Origin: Rapana venosa
Taxonomy: Eukaryota > Mollusca > Gastropoda > Neogastropoda > Muricidae
DNA: 64,000 nucleotides
Reading direction: 5' to 3'
NCBI GenBank assembly: GCA_028751875.1
Contig: CM054162.1
Coordinates: 2,281,015 to 2,345,014 of the forward strand
The notes under the pieces were generated by a model. The model was given only the letters and a program-made list of their open reading frames with translations, searched no databases and was not told where the DNA came from. Both the position numbers and the translations under genes were made by a program. Of the stretch, positions 9,276-21,367 are shown one piece after another. The first letter of the stretch is position 1, and each line of letters opens with the position of its first letter.

Positions 9276-10029
9276 TCTAATTGTCAGCTTTTTGCGCAGT
9301 TAACCAATCTTGAAGGTGCAGAATAGTATACGATTTTCTTCTTCTAGTTCTTTAGTTTTGTTTTGTTTGTTTGTTTTGGTTTTTTCTTAAAGCATGTTTG
9401 TTGCCACTCACACTTTTGACGTTAGTGGCTTGCACCAAGAGACAGAGAGTGGGAGAGACAGAGACATAGACAGAGCGAGACACAGAGACAGACAGAGAGA
9501 GAGACAGAGAGAGACAGAGAGAGAGAGGGAGAGACAGAGAGGGGTAGAGACAGAGAGAAAGACAGAAAGAGACACAGAGAGAGACAGAGAGAGAGGGGGG
9601 AGACAGAGAGGGAGAGGAAGAGACAGAGAGAGAGACACAAAATATAGTAAAAATAAAAATAAAGCAAATATTTATAGAGACAAAACAAATATTAATATTT
9701 ACAATATAAAATGCAAAAAGAATAACACTAGAGAAAGAGAAACAGCAAGTGAATATGAAAAAAATTCACACTACAAAAATAACAAATTCAACAACCAGGA
9801 AAAGCAGACAAACAGAAAAGAAAATAAGGTTTGTGGAAAAAGGTCATGGATTTTTCTGTTTATTCTTGGTTAGTTTGGTTTTTTTCACTGAAAGCAATAT
9901 ATTTTTTGTATTTTGGTTTTCCACTTCACAGCAAGTATGAGTTATAGTTCAAATAAAGAAAACATAAAATATATGAATAAATGAAAAAAACAAGGTAATG
10001 TAACTGCTAAAACAAATATGCATGCAAGA
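9276..10029. repeat. GA-rich simple sequence and A-rich flank
   Basis: 9276-9435 is T-rich unique sequence. 9436-9640 is a purine tract of GAGA/GACA units. 9641-10029 is A-rich with no recognised feature. Arg/Glu-rich and Ser/Leu-rich frames here are simple-sequence translation. Confidence 0.8.
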
Positions 10030-11019
<990 letters not shown>

Positions 11020-11025
<6 letters not shown>

Positions 11026-12540
11026 CTTCTTCTTCTTCTTCTTCTTCTTCTTCTTCTTCTTCTTCTTCTTCTTCTTCTTCTTCTTCTTCTTCGCAATTCT
11101 TCTTCTTCGCAATTCTTCTTCTTCTTCGCAATTCTTCTTCTTCGCAATTCTTCTTCTTCTTCTTCCTCGCAATTCTTCTTCTTCGCAATTCTTCTTCTTC
11201 GCAATTCTTCTTCTTCTTCTTCTTTGCAATTCTTCGCAATTCTTCGCAACTCTTCTTCTTCTTCTTCTTTTTTTTCTTCTTCTTCTTCTTCTTCTTCTTC
11301 TTCTTCTTCTTCTTCTTCTTCTTCTTCTTCTTCTTCTTCTTCTTCTTCTTCGCAATTCTTCTTCTTCTTCTTCGCAATTCTTCTTCTTCTTCTTCTTCTT
11401 CTTCTTCGCAATTCTTCTTATTCGCAATTCTTCTTCTTCTTCTTTGCAATTCTTCTTCTTCTTCGCAATTCTTTGCAATTCTTCTTCTTCTTCTTCTTAT
11501 TCGCAATTCTTCTTCTTCTTTGCAATTCTTCTTCTTCTTCTTCTTATTGCGCAATTCTTCTTCTTCTTGTTGTTTGCAATTCTTCTTCTTCTTCTTAATC
11601 GCAATTCTTCTTCTTCTTCTTCTTCTTCTTCTTCTTCTTCTTCTTCTTCTTCTTCTTCTTCTTCTTCTTCTTCTTCTTCTTCTTTTTCGCAATTCTTCTT
11701 CTTCTTCTTCTTCTTCGCATTTCTTCTTCTTCGCAATTCTTCTTCTTCGCAATTTTTCTTCTTCGCAATTCTTCTTCTTCTCTTCTTTGTGATTTTGTTC
11801 AAGGTAGAGTTTCCACCATTTTTGTCTGTTGTTTACGTTTTCTTTTGGTTTTTCGGTTCTTTTGTTTTTAATTACTTCAAGTTTGTTTTTGTTTTTGGGC
11901 AGAATTGTAAAAAGGCCTTTATTGTGCCTAATTCTTTACCCATTAAAGATTCAATCAATCAATTAATCAATCTTCCTCTTCTTCTTCTTTTTCTTCTTCT
12001 TCTTCTTCTTCTTCTTCTTCTTCTTCTTCTTCTTCTTCTTCTTCTTCTTCTTCTTCTTCTTCTCCTTTCTCTTTTTTTTTCTTCTTCTTCTTCTTCTTCT
12101 TCTTCTTCTCCGCAATTCTTCTTCTTCTTCTTCTTCTTCTTCTTCGCAATTCTTCTTCTTCTTCTTCTTCTTCTTCTTCTTCTTCTTCTTCTTCTTCTTC
12201 TTCTTCTTCTTCTTCTTCTTCTTCTTCTTCTTCTTTGCAATTCTTCTTCTTCGCAATTCTTCTTCTTCGCAATTCTTCTTCTTCACAATTCTTTTTCTTC
12301 TTCTTCTTCTTCTTCTTCTTCTTCTTCTTCTTCTTCTTCTTCTTCTTCTTCTTCTTCTTCTTCTTCTTCTTCTTTTTCTGCTTCTTCTTCTTCTTCTTCT
12401 TCTTCTTCTTCTTCTTCTTCTTCTTCTTCTTCTTCTTCTTCTTCTTCTTCTTCTTCTTCTTCTTCTTCGGCTTTGCAATTCTTCTTCTTTGCAAGTCTTC
12501 TTCTTTGCAATTCTTCTTCTTTTCAATTCTTATATGCCTC
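11020..12540. repeat. Expanded TTC/GAA array with GCAATT spacers
   Basis: About 1.5 kb of (TTC)n on the plus strand. Runs of 2 to more than 30 triplets are separated by the spacer ttcgcaattc or ttgcaattc, which itself contains gaattg on the other strand. A non-repeat anchor of about 180 bp at 11790-11970 splits it; the same anchor recurs at 12580-12740. Matching tracts are only about 20-140 bp in the other copies (32870-33010, 43300-43320, 59740-59830). The 614-codon Phe/Leu/Ser frame and the Lys/Arg/Glu frames over it are simple-sequence translation. Confidence 0.95.
11790..11975. repeat. Anchor segment, first copy, ending in (AATC)n
   Basis: Contains ttcaaggtagagtttccacc, then a cagaattgtaaaaaggcc stretch, then ttaaagattcaatcaatc. 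It corresponds to 12580-12740 in this unit, 33030-33180 in copy 2, 43330-43510 in copy 3 and 59845-59995 in copy 4. The ending gattcaatcaatc looks like the short-repeat 3' tail of a retroposed element, but no body is identified. Confidence 0.7.
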
Positions 12541-12915
12541 TTTTCTTCTTCTTCTCCTCTTCCTAGTCCTGAATGTTGTTGAATTGTTCAAGGTAAAGTT
12601 TCGATTATTTTCGTCGTTTGTTTTCTATTTTTTTGTTTCCGATTATTTTTCTATTCTTTTTGTTTTGGGGCAGATATGTACAAAAGCCTGATTCTTTACC
12701 TATTGCACTTTCAATTAATCAATCAACCAATCATTCAGTTAACCAATTCATCAACCAATCAATAATCTAATCAATCAATCAATCAGTTTTCTTCGATTTC
12801 TTTTTTTTTTTGCTTCACAACTCCTCTTCATTGCTTCTTCTTTGGAGTCTTCATTGTTTTTTTCAAAGGAGTCGTCATTTTTTACGTGATCATTATTGCC
12901 ACAACCACAATATCC
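12541..12915. repeat. Second anchor copy, (AATC)n tract and T-rich flank
   Basis: 12580-12720 repeats the anchor at 11790. An (AATC)n-like tract spans about 12710-12785. The rest is T-rich unique sequence shared by all copies and leads into the triplet tract. No gene. Confidence 0.75.
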
Positions 12916-13030
12916 ATCCTCCTCCTCCTCCTCCTCCTCCTCCTCGTCATCATCATCATCATCATCATCATCACCACCACCACAATCAACACCACCACTA
13001 CCACCGCCACCCCCTTCACGACCACTATTA
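12916..13030. repeat. (CCT)n(CAT)n(CAC)n triplet tract
   Basis: About 10 CCT units, then CAT, then CAC/CAA units. The same position carries (CAT)n at 16335-16475 and shorter imperfect versions at 33770-33870, 43640-43725 and 60150-60245. Confidence 0.9.
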
Positions 13031-13126
13031 CTCAGCAAATAGAAATTATGTTATATCAGCAGCAAAAAAAATATAAGATTTTATTAAATAGACACCGCTT
13101 AATTACAAACACAAAACAAACCCACA

Positions 13127-13207
13127 GACGCAATAACCCAGTGGATAGGTACATTCACTTTCAATCCACTGGGTCCATGAAGTCGTGAATTCGAATCTCA
13201 ACGCATC
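13127..13207 (+). repeat. tRNA-like SINE head, copy 1a
   Basis: Starts gacgc, carries cccagtggataggtac in the D-arm/A-box position and gtgaattcgaatctca in the T-arm/B-box position (consensus GGTTCGAATCC), and ends near acgcatc. In the better copy (16589-16669) the ends can pair as GACGC with GCGT. The anticodon arm cannot be folded with confidence and the T stem is imperfect, so this is a tRNA-derived sequence rather than a tRNA gene. It is present once per large unit, twice in copy 1. Confidence 0.45.
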
Positions 13208-14405
13208 TGGTGAATTAAGGGGCCAAGATTCTCTAAGAAAATGAAACAAAACTCGCTTTGTTGAAGACTGATACATGATAATGTCATTCTGTAGATAAAT
13301 ATTCCTTGGTATATCTTTGACAATTTTTGTTTCCCAATCTATCACAAAATTGCAATATCCAGACATTTGTATGTGGGGTAGGTAATGGGTCACAAAATTC
13401 AGGTTCACTCGAAAAAAGCTCGCCCAGTTTCATATCGACATCTACTGACAAAAGAGGGCGTGTTTTGATTGCATGCGGTACTAAGATATGTAACGAAGTT
13501 ATTTCCCATGTGAAAATTACGTCCCCTGCGTAATGGGCTCAAAGGTAATAATTTTGAGTTGTGTTTGCTACTTTTAGGGTGTTCTTGGCTGTTTGTGATT
13601 AAGCCATCACTTCAGACAAGAAAATAAGACAACAAGACTTATTTTAAATCGTATATTTTATAGAAATTGATTCACAAAGCCACGATAAACTACCAGATGT
13701 TCAGAGAATGCTGCGGAGCAAAAACGCGTAGACAGTGGTGAAGAAGAATCAGATGAATCAGAATAAAAAAAGTGGTGTCACTGTCACGCCTTCCCAATGG
13801 GAGCAACACCTGTTCGGTATGTACAGCATTCTAGAGGACTCTGAGGAGGAACAAAATAAAACTTATGAAGAAGATAATGATAATTGGCCTGATTTAAAAA
13901 AAAACAACAACATATGTACAAAATTAATATAATAACCCATAAACACTGAACAGGATTAAACCTTCAGCTTCAGAACTTCTGTGAACGTAACAAAAACCTG
14001 CCCGTTCATTCTGCCTTGAAAAAAAACTTTTGAGAATGGGAAAGTACATATAAATCAACATACAAAAGGAACCCCAAGAATGCAAAGTGCATACAAATAA
14101 AACAACAACAACAACGAAAAAAAAGAGAATATGTAACACTGTTACCACAAAAAACAGAACAAAAGGGAGAATAAGTTAAATAAACAAAAAAAGTTACGAT
14201 TATGATGCAAAAAAGACAGTTTTAAGAGAAAGAAAACAAAAATGAATGATAAGGGAAAACGGATACAAGAGGGGGAAAAGGAAATAAAAAGGAAAAATAA
14301 GAAAAACCATCCAAATTATAAAAAATGGAAAACAAAATCTGATCTATAAATATAGATCTATTTATCCATCCATCCATCCCTCTATCTATCCATCTCTCTC
14401 TCTCC

Positions 14406-14445
<40 letters not shown>
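13208..14445. other. Unit section after tRNA-like head; no gene
   Basis: Sequence shared with 16670-17900, 34060-35280, 43910-45150 and 60420-61720. It includes a conserved gtggtgtcactgtcacg segment (13770) inside a 65-codon Glu/Asn/Ser-rich plus-strand frame (13735-13932). That frame is broken or shifted in the other copies and matches no family I know. The right end is (TCCA)n/(CT)n running into (TA)n at 14407-14445. Confidence 0.55.
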
Positions 14446-14447
<2 letters not shown>

Positions 14448-14453
14448 TCATCA

Positions 14454-14990
14454 TCAGTCCCGTGACCTTGGTGGTTGTGGAGGAGACATGAAGGACGATG
14501 CCGTGGTAAGCCTCCTCCATCCATCTCGGTCCTCGGCTCTGCGCAGTAGTGCCGAGTCATTCATCCTGGTCCATTCTCTGATGTTGTCCATCCATGACTT
14601 GTTCTGTCTTCCCCTCTTTCTGCCACCTTCGAGTGTTCCCTGCAGTACTGTTTTGGGCAGAGTGTTGTCTTCCCCTCCTTCTGCCACCTTCGAGTGTTCC
14701 CTGCAGTACTGTTTTTGGCAGAGTGTTGTGGCGAGTGACGTGGCCGAACCATGTCAGCTTTTTCTTCTTGACGATGGTGAGAAGGGGTTCCTGTGGACCT
14801 GCCAGCCGTGTTATTGGACTGTTGACAAATTCATTGGTGCTTCGTTCTCTCCAGGATATGCCCAGCAGTTTTCTATGGCATTTTGCTTCAAATGACCGGA
14901 TTGGCTTTGCTGTTTCAGCAGTTAATGTCCAGGTTTCACTTCCGTACAGCAGGATAGTCTGAATTAGGGGTTTGTAGAGCTTTAGATTGA
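14454..14990 (-). pseudogene. RTE-like C-terminal domain, frameshifted by 61-bp duplication
   Basis: The reading starts with YGSETWTLTAE, then FEAKCHRKLLGISWRER, KKKLTWFGHVTRH and LPKTVLQGTLEGGRRRGRQ. At that point a 61-bp tandem duplication (14607-14667 and 14668-14728) repeats the LPKTVLQGTLEGGR segment and shifts the frame by one. The continuing frame then reads NKSWMDNIREWTRMNDSALLRRAEDRDGW to the stop in the tail. Non-functional fragment. Confidence 0.8.
14607..14728. repeat. 61-bp direct duplication inside the RTE fragment
   Basis: Two adjacent copies, tcttcccctctttctgccac... and tcttcccctccttctgccac..., nearly identical, each ending gcagagtgttg. 61 is not a multiple of three, so it breaks the frame. 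Confidence 0.93.
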
Positions 14991-14995
14991 TTGGG

Positions 14996-15348
14996 AAATA
15001 TATTATATTATATAAAACAACAAAACAAGCAGAAAAGACACAAGCAAAAGTGCACACTAATGACAAAGTACGCCTAAAAGTTTCAGGTCAAACAACAATA
15101 TTGTGAATAAAGAAAACCAAGCAAACAACAACAACAAAATGCAAGAGAAACTAGCAAAGAAAGCAAAGTATGTGCGTGGGAAATACTGGACATTTTTCTC
15201 TCAAGAAATAAATCGGACTATTTCTTTTTTTTTAAAATATGTTTTGAAAAAATAAAGTGTTTTGATATGTGTGTGTGTATGTGTGTGTGTGTATGTGTTG
15301 TGTGCGTTCTGCTTTTGCTAAATGGTGTGTGTGTGTGTGTGTGTGTGA

Positions 15349-15405
<57 letters not shown>

Positions 15406-15904
15406 TTAATTTGATTGAAGCTATTAAACACAAGCGCGTGAAATTGGAAAAAAATGTTACTTGATAATACAAGCAAACACACACACACACATACAATATT
15501 TAAAAAGCAAAAACGAAAAGAAAAGAAGGAAAGCCAAGAAGGCTAAATCAAGGGATACAGAAAAGAACAGAGAAAGAAAGACATACATAAAAACGACCAT
15601 GCGTAAAATGAACGAGAACATGGAACAAAAAAGGAAAAGGGAAAAACAGAAACGAGAAGACACTGAAAAACTGAAAAAAACAGAAAGCCAAAGAAAGAAA
15701 GAAAGAAATATATATGTTTTGGTTGTGTTTTTTAAACACAAATGCCCTTTCACAATTAACTCTAAAGATAGTATCTGGTTTCAATCTTTGCCCTCCAAAG
15801 GGGACATTTCCAGACGCTAAATTGTAACTTCACGCTTGAAATCATTCTAAAATAGCGGCTGGGATTTCAAAGAAAATAAACAAATAAAACATAAATCAGA
15901 GAAG
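14996..15904. repeat. Unit section with GT microsatellite
   Basis: Shared with 17950-18780, 35330-36185, 45200-46035 and 61857-62735. It contains aagcagaaaagacacaagc (15027), an interrupted (GT)n at about 15265-15404 and a purine-rich GAAA stretch at 15500-15710. No domain in any frame. Confidence 0.8.
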
Positions 15905-16080
15905 TGGGTGGGATGCGTTGGGCCTGATTTGTCAGGCGCTTAACGGCAGCGCAACCCATCTTCGCTCATATGACAAACAACAATAGCTGCTGTCTGAGTG
16001 ATCGACGACAAAGAAGAAGAAGAAGAAATAGGGAATGGAAGAAAAAAGAGAAGATAACAAGTGAATCATACCGTTAGTTT
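15905..16080. repeat. Conserved cgcttaacggcagcgcaa segment, copy 1a
   Basis: The word gcctgatttgtcaggcgctt plus aacggcagcgcaa is among the best conserved parts of the unit (15925, 18802, 36206, 46061, 62755). A (GAA)n tract follows each time. On the minus strand a GC-rich end next to (TTC)n would suit a retroposon 3' end. Family unknown. Confidence 0.6.
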
Positions 16081-16334
16081 TGGATTCTTTTCTCAATAGA
16101 AAGATATTATAAAAGCCTGATTCTTTATCAATTAGAGATTCAATCAATCAATCAATCAACCAATCATTCAGTTAACCAATAATCAATCAATCAATCAATC
16201 CCACACTTTTCTTCGATTTCTTATTTTTTCGCTTCGCAACTCCTCTTTATTTCTTCTTTGAATTGTTCGTTGAATTGTACTTCTTCAAAGGAGTCGTAAT
16301 CTTTTACATGATCATTTTTGCCACAATTTCAAAA

Positions 16335-16368
<34 letters not shown>

Positions 16369-16382
16369 CCACCACCATCACT

Positions 16383-16418
<36 letters not shown>

Positions 16419-17833
16419 GTCATCGTCATCATCATCATCACCATTATCATCACCACCACCACCACCACCACTACCCTGATCACGACCACTATTATTCAGC
16501 AAATAGAAAGTATGTTATACCAGCAGCAAATACAGATGGGATTTTTGAAATAGACACAGCTGAATTACAAACACAAAACAAACGGACAGACGCTATAACC
16601 AAGTGGATACGTATATTCACTTCATTCCCACTGGGTCCATGGGGTCGTGAATTCGAATCTCAGCACGCCTGGTGAATTAAGGGGCCAGTATCACCTAAGA
16701 AAACGAAACAAAACTCGTTTTGTTGAAGACATATACATTACACATGTCATTCTGTAGATAAATATATCTCGGTTTATCCCTAACAATTTTTGTTTCCCAA
16801 ACTAGCACAGAATTGCAATATCCAGACATAATTATGTGGGGTAGGTAAAGGGTCACAAAATACCGGTTCACTCAAAAGAAGCTCGCCCAGTTTCATATCG
16901 ACATCTACTGACAAAACGGCATGGTTTGATTGCATGTGGTACTAAGATATGTAACGAAGTTATTTCCCATGTGAAAATAACGTCCCCTGCGTATTGGGCT
17001 CAAAAGTGATAATTTTGAGTGGTGTTTGCTACTTGTTAGGGTGTTCTTGGCTGTTTGTGATTAAGTCATCATTTCAGACAAGAAAAGAAGAAAAAAAGAC
17101 TTCTTTTAAATCGTATATTTCATAGAAATAGACTCACAAAGCCACGAAAACCTACCTGTTGTTCAGAGAATGTGGCAGAGCATAAACACGAAGACAGCGG
17201 TGAAGAAGAACCAGATGAATCAGAACGGAAAAGTGGTGTCACTGTCACGCTCTCTCAATTGGAGCAGAAACTGTTGGGTATGCACAGCATTCTAGAGGAT
17301 TCTAAGGAGGAAATAAATAAAACTGATGAAGAAGAGAACGATAGATGGCCTGATTTTAAAGCGAAAAACATATGTACAAATATAATATCTCATAAACACT
17401 AAACAGGTTTAAACCTTTAGCTTCAGAACTTCTGTGAACATAACAATAACCTGCCCGTTCATTCTGCTTTAAAAACATTTGAGAATGGGAAAGTACGTAT
17501 AAATCAACATGCAAAAGGAACACCAAGAAAGCAAAGTGCATACAAATAAAACAACAACAACAACGAAGGAGAAAGAGAATATGTAACACTGTCACCACAA
17601 AAAACAGGACAAAAGGGAGAATAAGTTAAATAAACAAAAAAAGTTACGATTAAGATGCAAAAAAGACAGTTTTAAGAGAAAGAAAACAAAAATGAATGAT
17701 AGGGAAAAACCCATACAAGTGGGAAAAAAAGAAAATAACAAGGAAAAATAAGGAAAAGTATCCAAAATATAAAGTAATGGAAAAAAGTGTGATCCATATC
17801 TATATCTCTATTTATCCATCCATCCATCTATCT

Positions 17834-17900
<67 letters not shown>

Positions 17901-18276
17901 ATATATATATATATAATATATATATATATATCTATATATATATATATATGCATATATAACAACAAAACAAGCAGAAAAGACACAAGCAAAAGTGCACACT
18001 AATGACAAAGTACGCCTAAAAGTTTCAGGTCAAAGAATATAATTGTGAATTTAAAAAAAACCAAACAAACGACAACAACAAAACTGCAAGAGAAACTAGC
18101 AAAAAAAGCAAACTGTGTGCGTGGGAAATACTGGATATTTTTCTCTGGAGAAATGAATCCCACTATTTTTTTTTTTTAAATATGTTTTTGAAAACAAAGT
18201 GTTTAATATGTGTGTGTGTGAGTGTGTGTGTGTGTTTATGTGTGTGTGTGTTGGGTGCGTTCTGTTTTTGCTAAAC

Positions 18277-18308
<32 letters not shown>

Positions 18309-18780
18309 TTAATTTCATTGTAGCCATTAAGCACAAGCGCGTGAAATTGGAAAAAAAGGTCCCTTGATAATACAAGCAACCACACACACATAAAATAAAT
18401 AAAAAGCAAAAACGAAAAGAATACAAGGAAAGCCAAGAAGGCTAAAGTAAGGGATACAAAAAAGAACAGAGAAAGAAAGACATACATAAAAACGACCATG
18501 CGTCATATGAACGAGAACATGGAACAAAATAGCAAATGGGAAAAAACAGAAAGGGAAAGAAACTGGAAAATAAAAAGCGAAAGAAGGAAAGAAAGAAAGA
18601 TATATGTGGGTCTTTTTTTAAACGATAATGCCCTATAACAATCATCTTTAAAGACAGTGTCTGTCTTTGCCCTCCAAAGGGGACATTTTCAGACGCTAAA
18701 GTGTAACTTCACGCTTGGAATCATTCTAAAATAGCGGCTGGGATTTTTTTTTTTAAAGCAAATCAAAGAAAAAACAGTGA
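16081..18780 (+). repeat. Copy 1b of the anchor-to-GT section
   Basis: Repeats 12690-15900 in the same order: aaaagcctgattctttatc with (AATC)n at 16115, (CAT)n at 16335-16475, tRNA-like head at 16589, gtggtgtcactgtcacg at 17236, (CT)n at 17830-17896, (TA)n at 17897-17957, GT tract at 18208-18308. The breakpoint lies between about 16071 (after cataccg) and 16115. It has no RTE insertion. No gene is seen; the 76-codon frame at 17172 parallels that at 13735 and is Glu/Asp/Ser-rich with no family match. Confidence 0.85.
16589..16669 (+). repeat. tRNA-like SINE head, copy 1b
   Basis: Best-preserved ends of the five copies, gacgc at the start and cacgc near the end. T-arm word gtgaattcgaatctca is present. 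Confidence 0.45.
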
Positions 18781-19200
18781 AGTGGGTGGGTTGCGCTGGG
18801 CCTGATTTGTCAGGCGCTTAACGGCAGCGCAATGCATCTTCGCTTCAATGATAGACAACAATAGCTGCTGTCAGAGTGATTGATGGCGAAGAAGAAGAAG
18901 AAGAAGAAGAAGACGAAGAAGAAGAAGAAGAAGAAGAAGAAGAAAAGAAGAAGAAGAAGAAGAAGAAGAAGAAGAAGAAAGAAGAAAGAGAAGAAGAAGA
19001 AGAGAAGAAGAAGAAGAAGAAGAAGAAGAACAAGAAGAAGAAGAAGAAAAAGAAGAAGAAGAAGAAGAAAAAGAAGAAGAAGAAGAAGAAGAAGAACAAG
19101 AAGAAGAACAAGAAGAAGAACAAGAACAAGAACAAGAACAAGAAGAAGAAGAACAACAACAACAAGAAGAAGAAATAGGGAAGGGTAAAGAGAAGATAAA
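18781..19200. repeat. Conserved segment and (GAA)n tract, copy 1
   Basis: The cgcttaacggcagcgcaa segment at about 18816, then (GAA)n with AAC and GAAA interruptions at 18888-19170 on the plus strand. This is the opposite orientation to the TTC array at 11-12.5 kb. Confidence 0.9.
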
Positions 19201-19896
19201 AAGTGGAACATACCGAAAACAAGACAAACAATGTACAGAGAGACAGCGCAAACTAGAAATAAAAAAGGTAAAACGCAAAAGAACCAAATGAAATTTAGAA
19301 AAAGACATGCACACCCCCCCCCCACCCCCACCCCCACCCTTAAAAAAGAAGTCATGGAAAGAAAACAAGACAGAGGGAAATACCAAATATGTATTGAGAT
19401 GAAAAAACATCATAGCAAAAAGACAATAAATACGCGCATTTTTTTCAATGGTAAAACGAAATTGAGGTAAATAAAAAAAAGTAAAATAAACAAAGGCAAT
19501 AACAATATCAAAAAGGAGAGTTCATCCAAGAATTACATACAGATGATGTAAAACTGTCATATTGTACACCAAATCAACAATCAGAATGAAAACAAAAGCG
19601 CAGAATTATGATGACAAGAAAATAAATACAAAGGCAAAACAAACACCACAAAAATATGAAGACAACAATTATATAAACCTCATTAACACCCCATATTTGT
19701 GCAAGAATAACATCTATGATAATAAAAAACAAACAAATTGAAAGAATATGGAGAAACAGATAAAAAAATCAAGCAGTCAAACAAACAAAAAAACATAAGC
19801 AAAATTAAACCAGCTGATGCTTGTAGTCTTGCTATTTGTGTAAAACTCTCCTTCCATTTGGTATGCACTGTCTCTGTCTCTGTTTCTCTCTTTGTC

Positions 19897-19990
<94 letters not shown>

Positions 19991-20900
19991 ACAGGGCGGT
20001 AATTAGATTACCTCCCATGCGATCACAGACCTGAGGCAGCATGGTGTTTCTAAATTGGGAGCATCTACCAATTGTGAGAGGCTCTGTCCTGTCAGATCAC
20101 ATATCTCTACTTTCTTGTTCTTCACAATTCTTCTTTATCTTTGCATTTCCTCTTTGTATTTTTTTCTAATCCCATCTTATTTAACAAGTTTTAAGGGACT
20201 TTAAAACTGGACATGGATATGGTTATTGGTTAGATTTTCAAGAAACAAATAACTAGATATCCCCGCTTTGCGAAATATTTGATTTTAGATTATGCTATCT
20301 TGATTACATCACTTTGGGTGATGAGGAAAAAAACGGAATCAAGACATGAAGGACATTAATACAAAAGCAAAAGTTCAGTAATAAAGCAAATGAATAATAA
20401 GAGAAAAGAATAGATTTAGGCAAAGCCAAAAACAAAAGCCGAAAAAATGGAAAGAAAAACAGGATTACTGGACAAAGAAATAAGCACTGTAGAACTAAAA
20501 ACATAAAACAAGAAGGGTGAAATCATGAACACATGAACAAGAAAATTAAAAGGACAGGACAGACAAAACAGAAGTTAAGGAAAGCAAAGAAAGAGAACGT
20601 TTGCTCTGTGGAACTTAACCAAGCATAACCACAACAGAAACTGGTTGCTTCGTAAAAAATGAACCAAAACAAAGCAAATGGAGCATCAGAAAGTTAAGAA
20701 CTAAAATAAATTAGCATGATTATCCTTTTCCCAATAAACAATGCTTTGTATACCGCAAAAGGAACACCAGGACAAGATCACAAAGCAGAGAAAGCAAATG
20801 ACTATTGTAAAAATAAAACACAAACCACTGCTGAAAAAATTGCAGACGTTTGATTTGATTTCGCTCTTTTCCTGTGTACAGATTTTTCTCTTTTCAATAC
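19201..20900. repeat. Unit section with C/G runs and CT microsatellite
   Basis: Shared with 36680-38470, 46200-48000 and (start only) 63880-64000. It holds a C-rich (CCCCCA)n at 19310-19340, A-rich sequence, (CT)n at about 19925-19987 ending gtgacagggcggtaattaga, then A-rich sequence with no recognised feature. Confidence 0.8.
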
Positions 20901-20919
20901 AATAAAAGAACAACAACAC

Positions 20920-20950
<31 letters not shown>

Positions 20951-21317
20951 CATTTCCTTGATGTTACCCTAATTTCCACCATTTTCAACATGTGTTCTTT
21001 GGCCGACATAGATGTTGGACACTTATAAACGATTCAATGCTCGTGACATATCAAAATCTGATAGGTTACCTCATGCTTCTCTCTTTCTTCAACACCATTC
21101 TGTTGGAGCATGGATCTGTTGATAACAAATAAGTCTGTCACTAACTTTTTTTTTTTTTTTTTTTGGGGGGGTACTTTTTACATGATTGGTGATTTTCATG
21201 TTCCATTTCCCACCTGTGAAATGGGTTCGTAACCAGTAAACAGGTTCAGGTAATGCATAATACTGTTTTCAGTACGGTAAAGAAAACCTAATTGAGTTTG
21301 TGATTGCCTGAGCCTGC

Positions 21318-21367
<50 letters not shown>

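Larger units (their letters stand above)
14446..14995 (-). mobile_element. 5'-truncated RTE-like fragment in a TA microsatellite
   Basis: On the minus strand it begins at about 14995 with KLYKPLIQTILLYGSETWTLT, the start of the post-RT C-terminal region, and ends with a (TGA)n tail at 14446-14456 whose first TGA is the stop codon. The whole RT catalytic core and endonuclease are absent. It sits between TA repeats. The same places in copies 1b (about 17900-17960), 2 (35280-35335), 3 (45155-45200) and 4 (61710-61857) have TA repeats and no insertion. It is not closely related to the 2136-3759 copy, because the tail unit and C-terminus differ. Confidence 0.83.

Noticed and set aside
13735..13932. 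Small acidic protein gene (65 codons)
   Set aside because: The frame is not kept in the other unit copies (17172, 34620, 44465 and 60955 carry shifts or different ends) and it matches no family I know.
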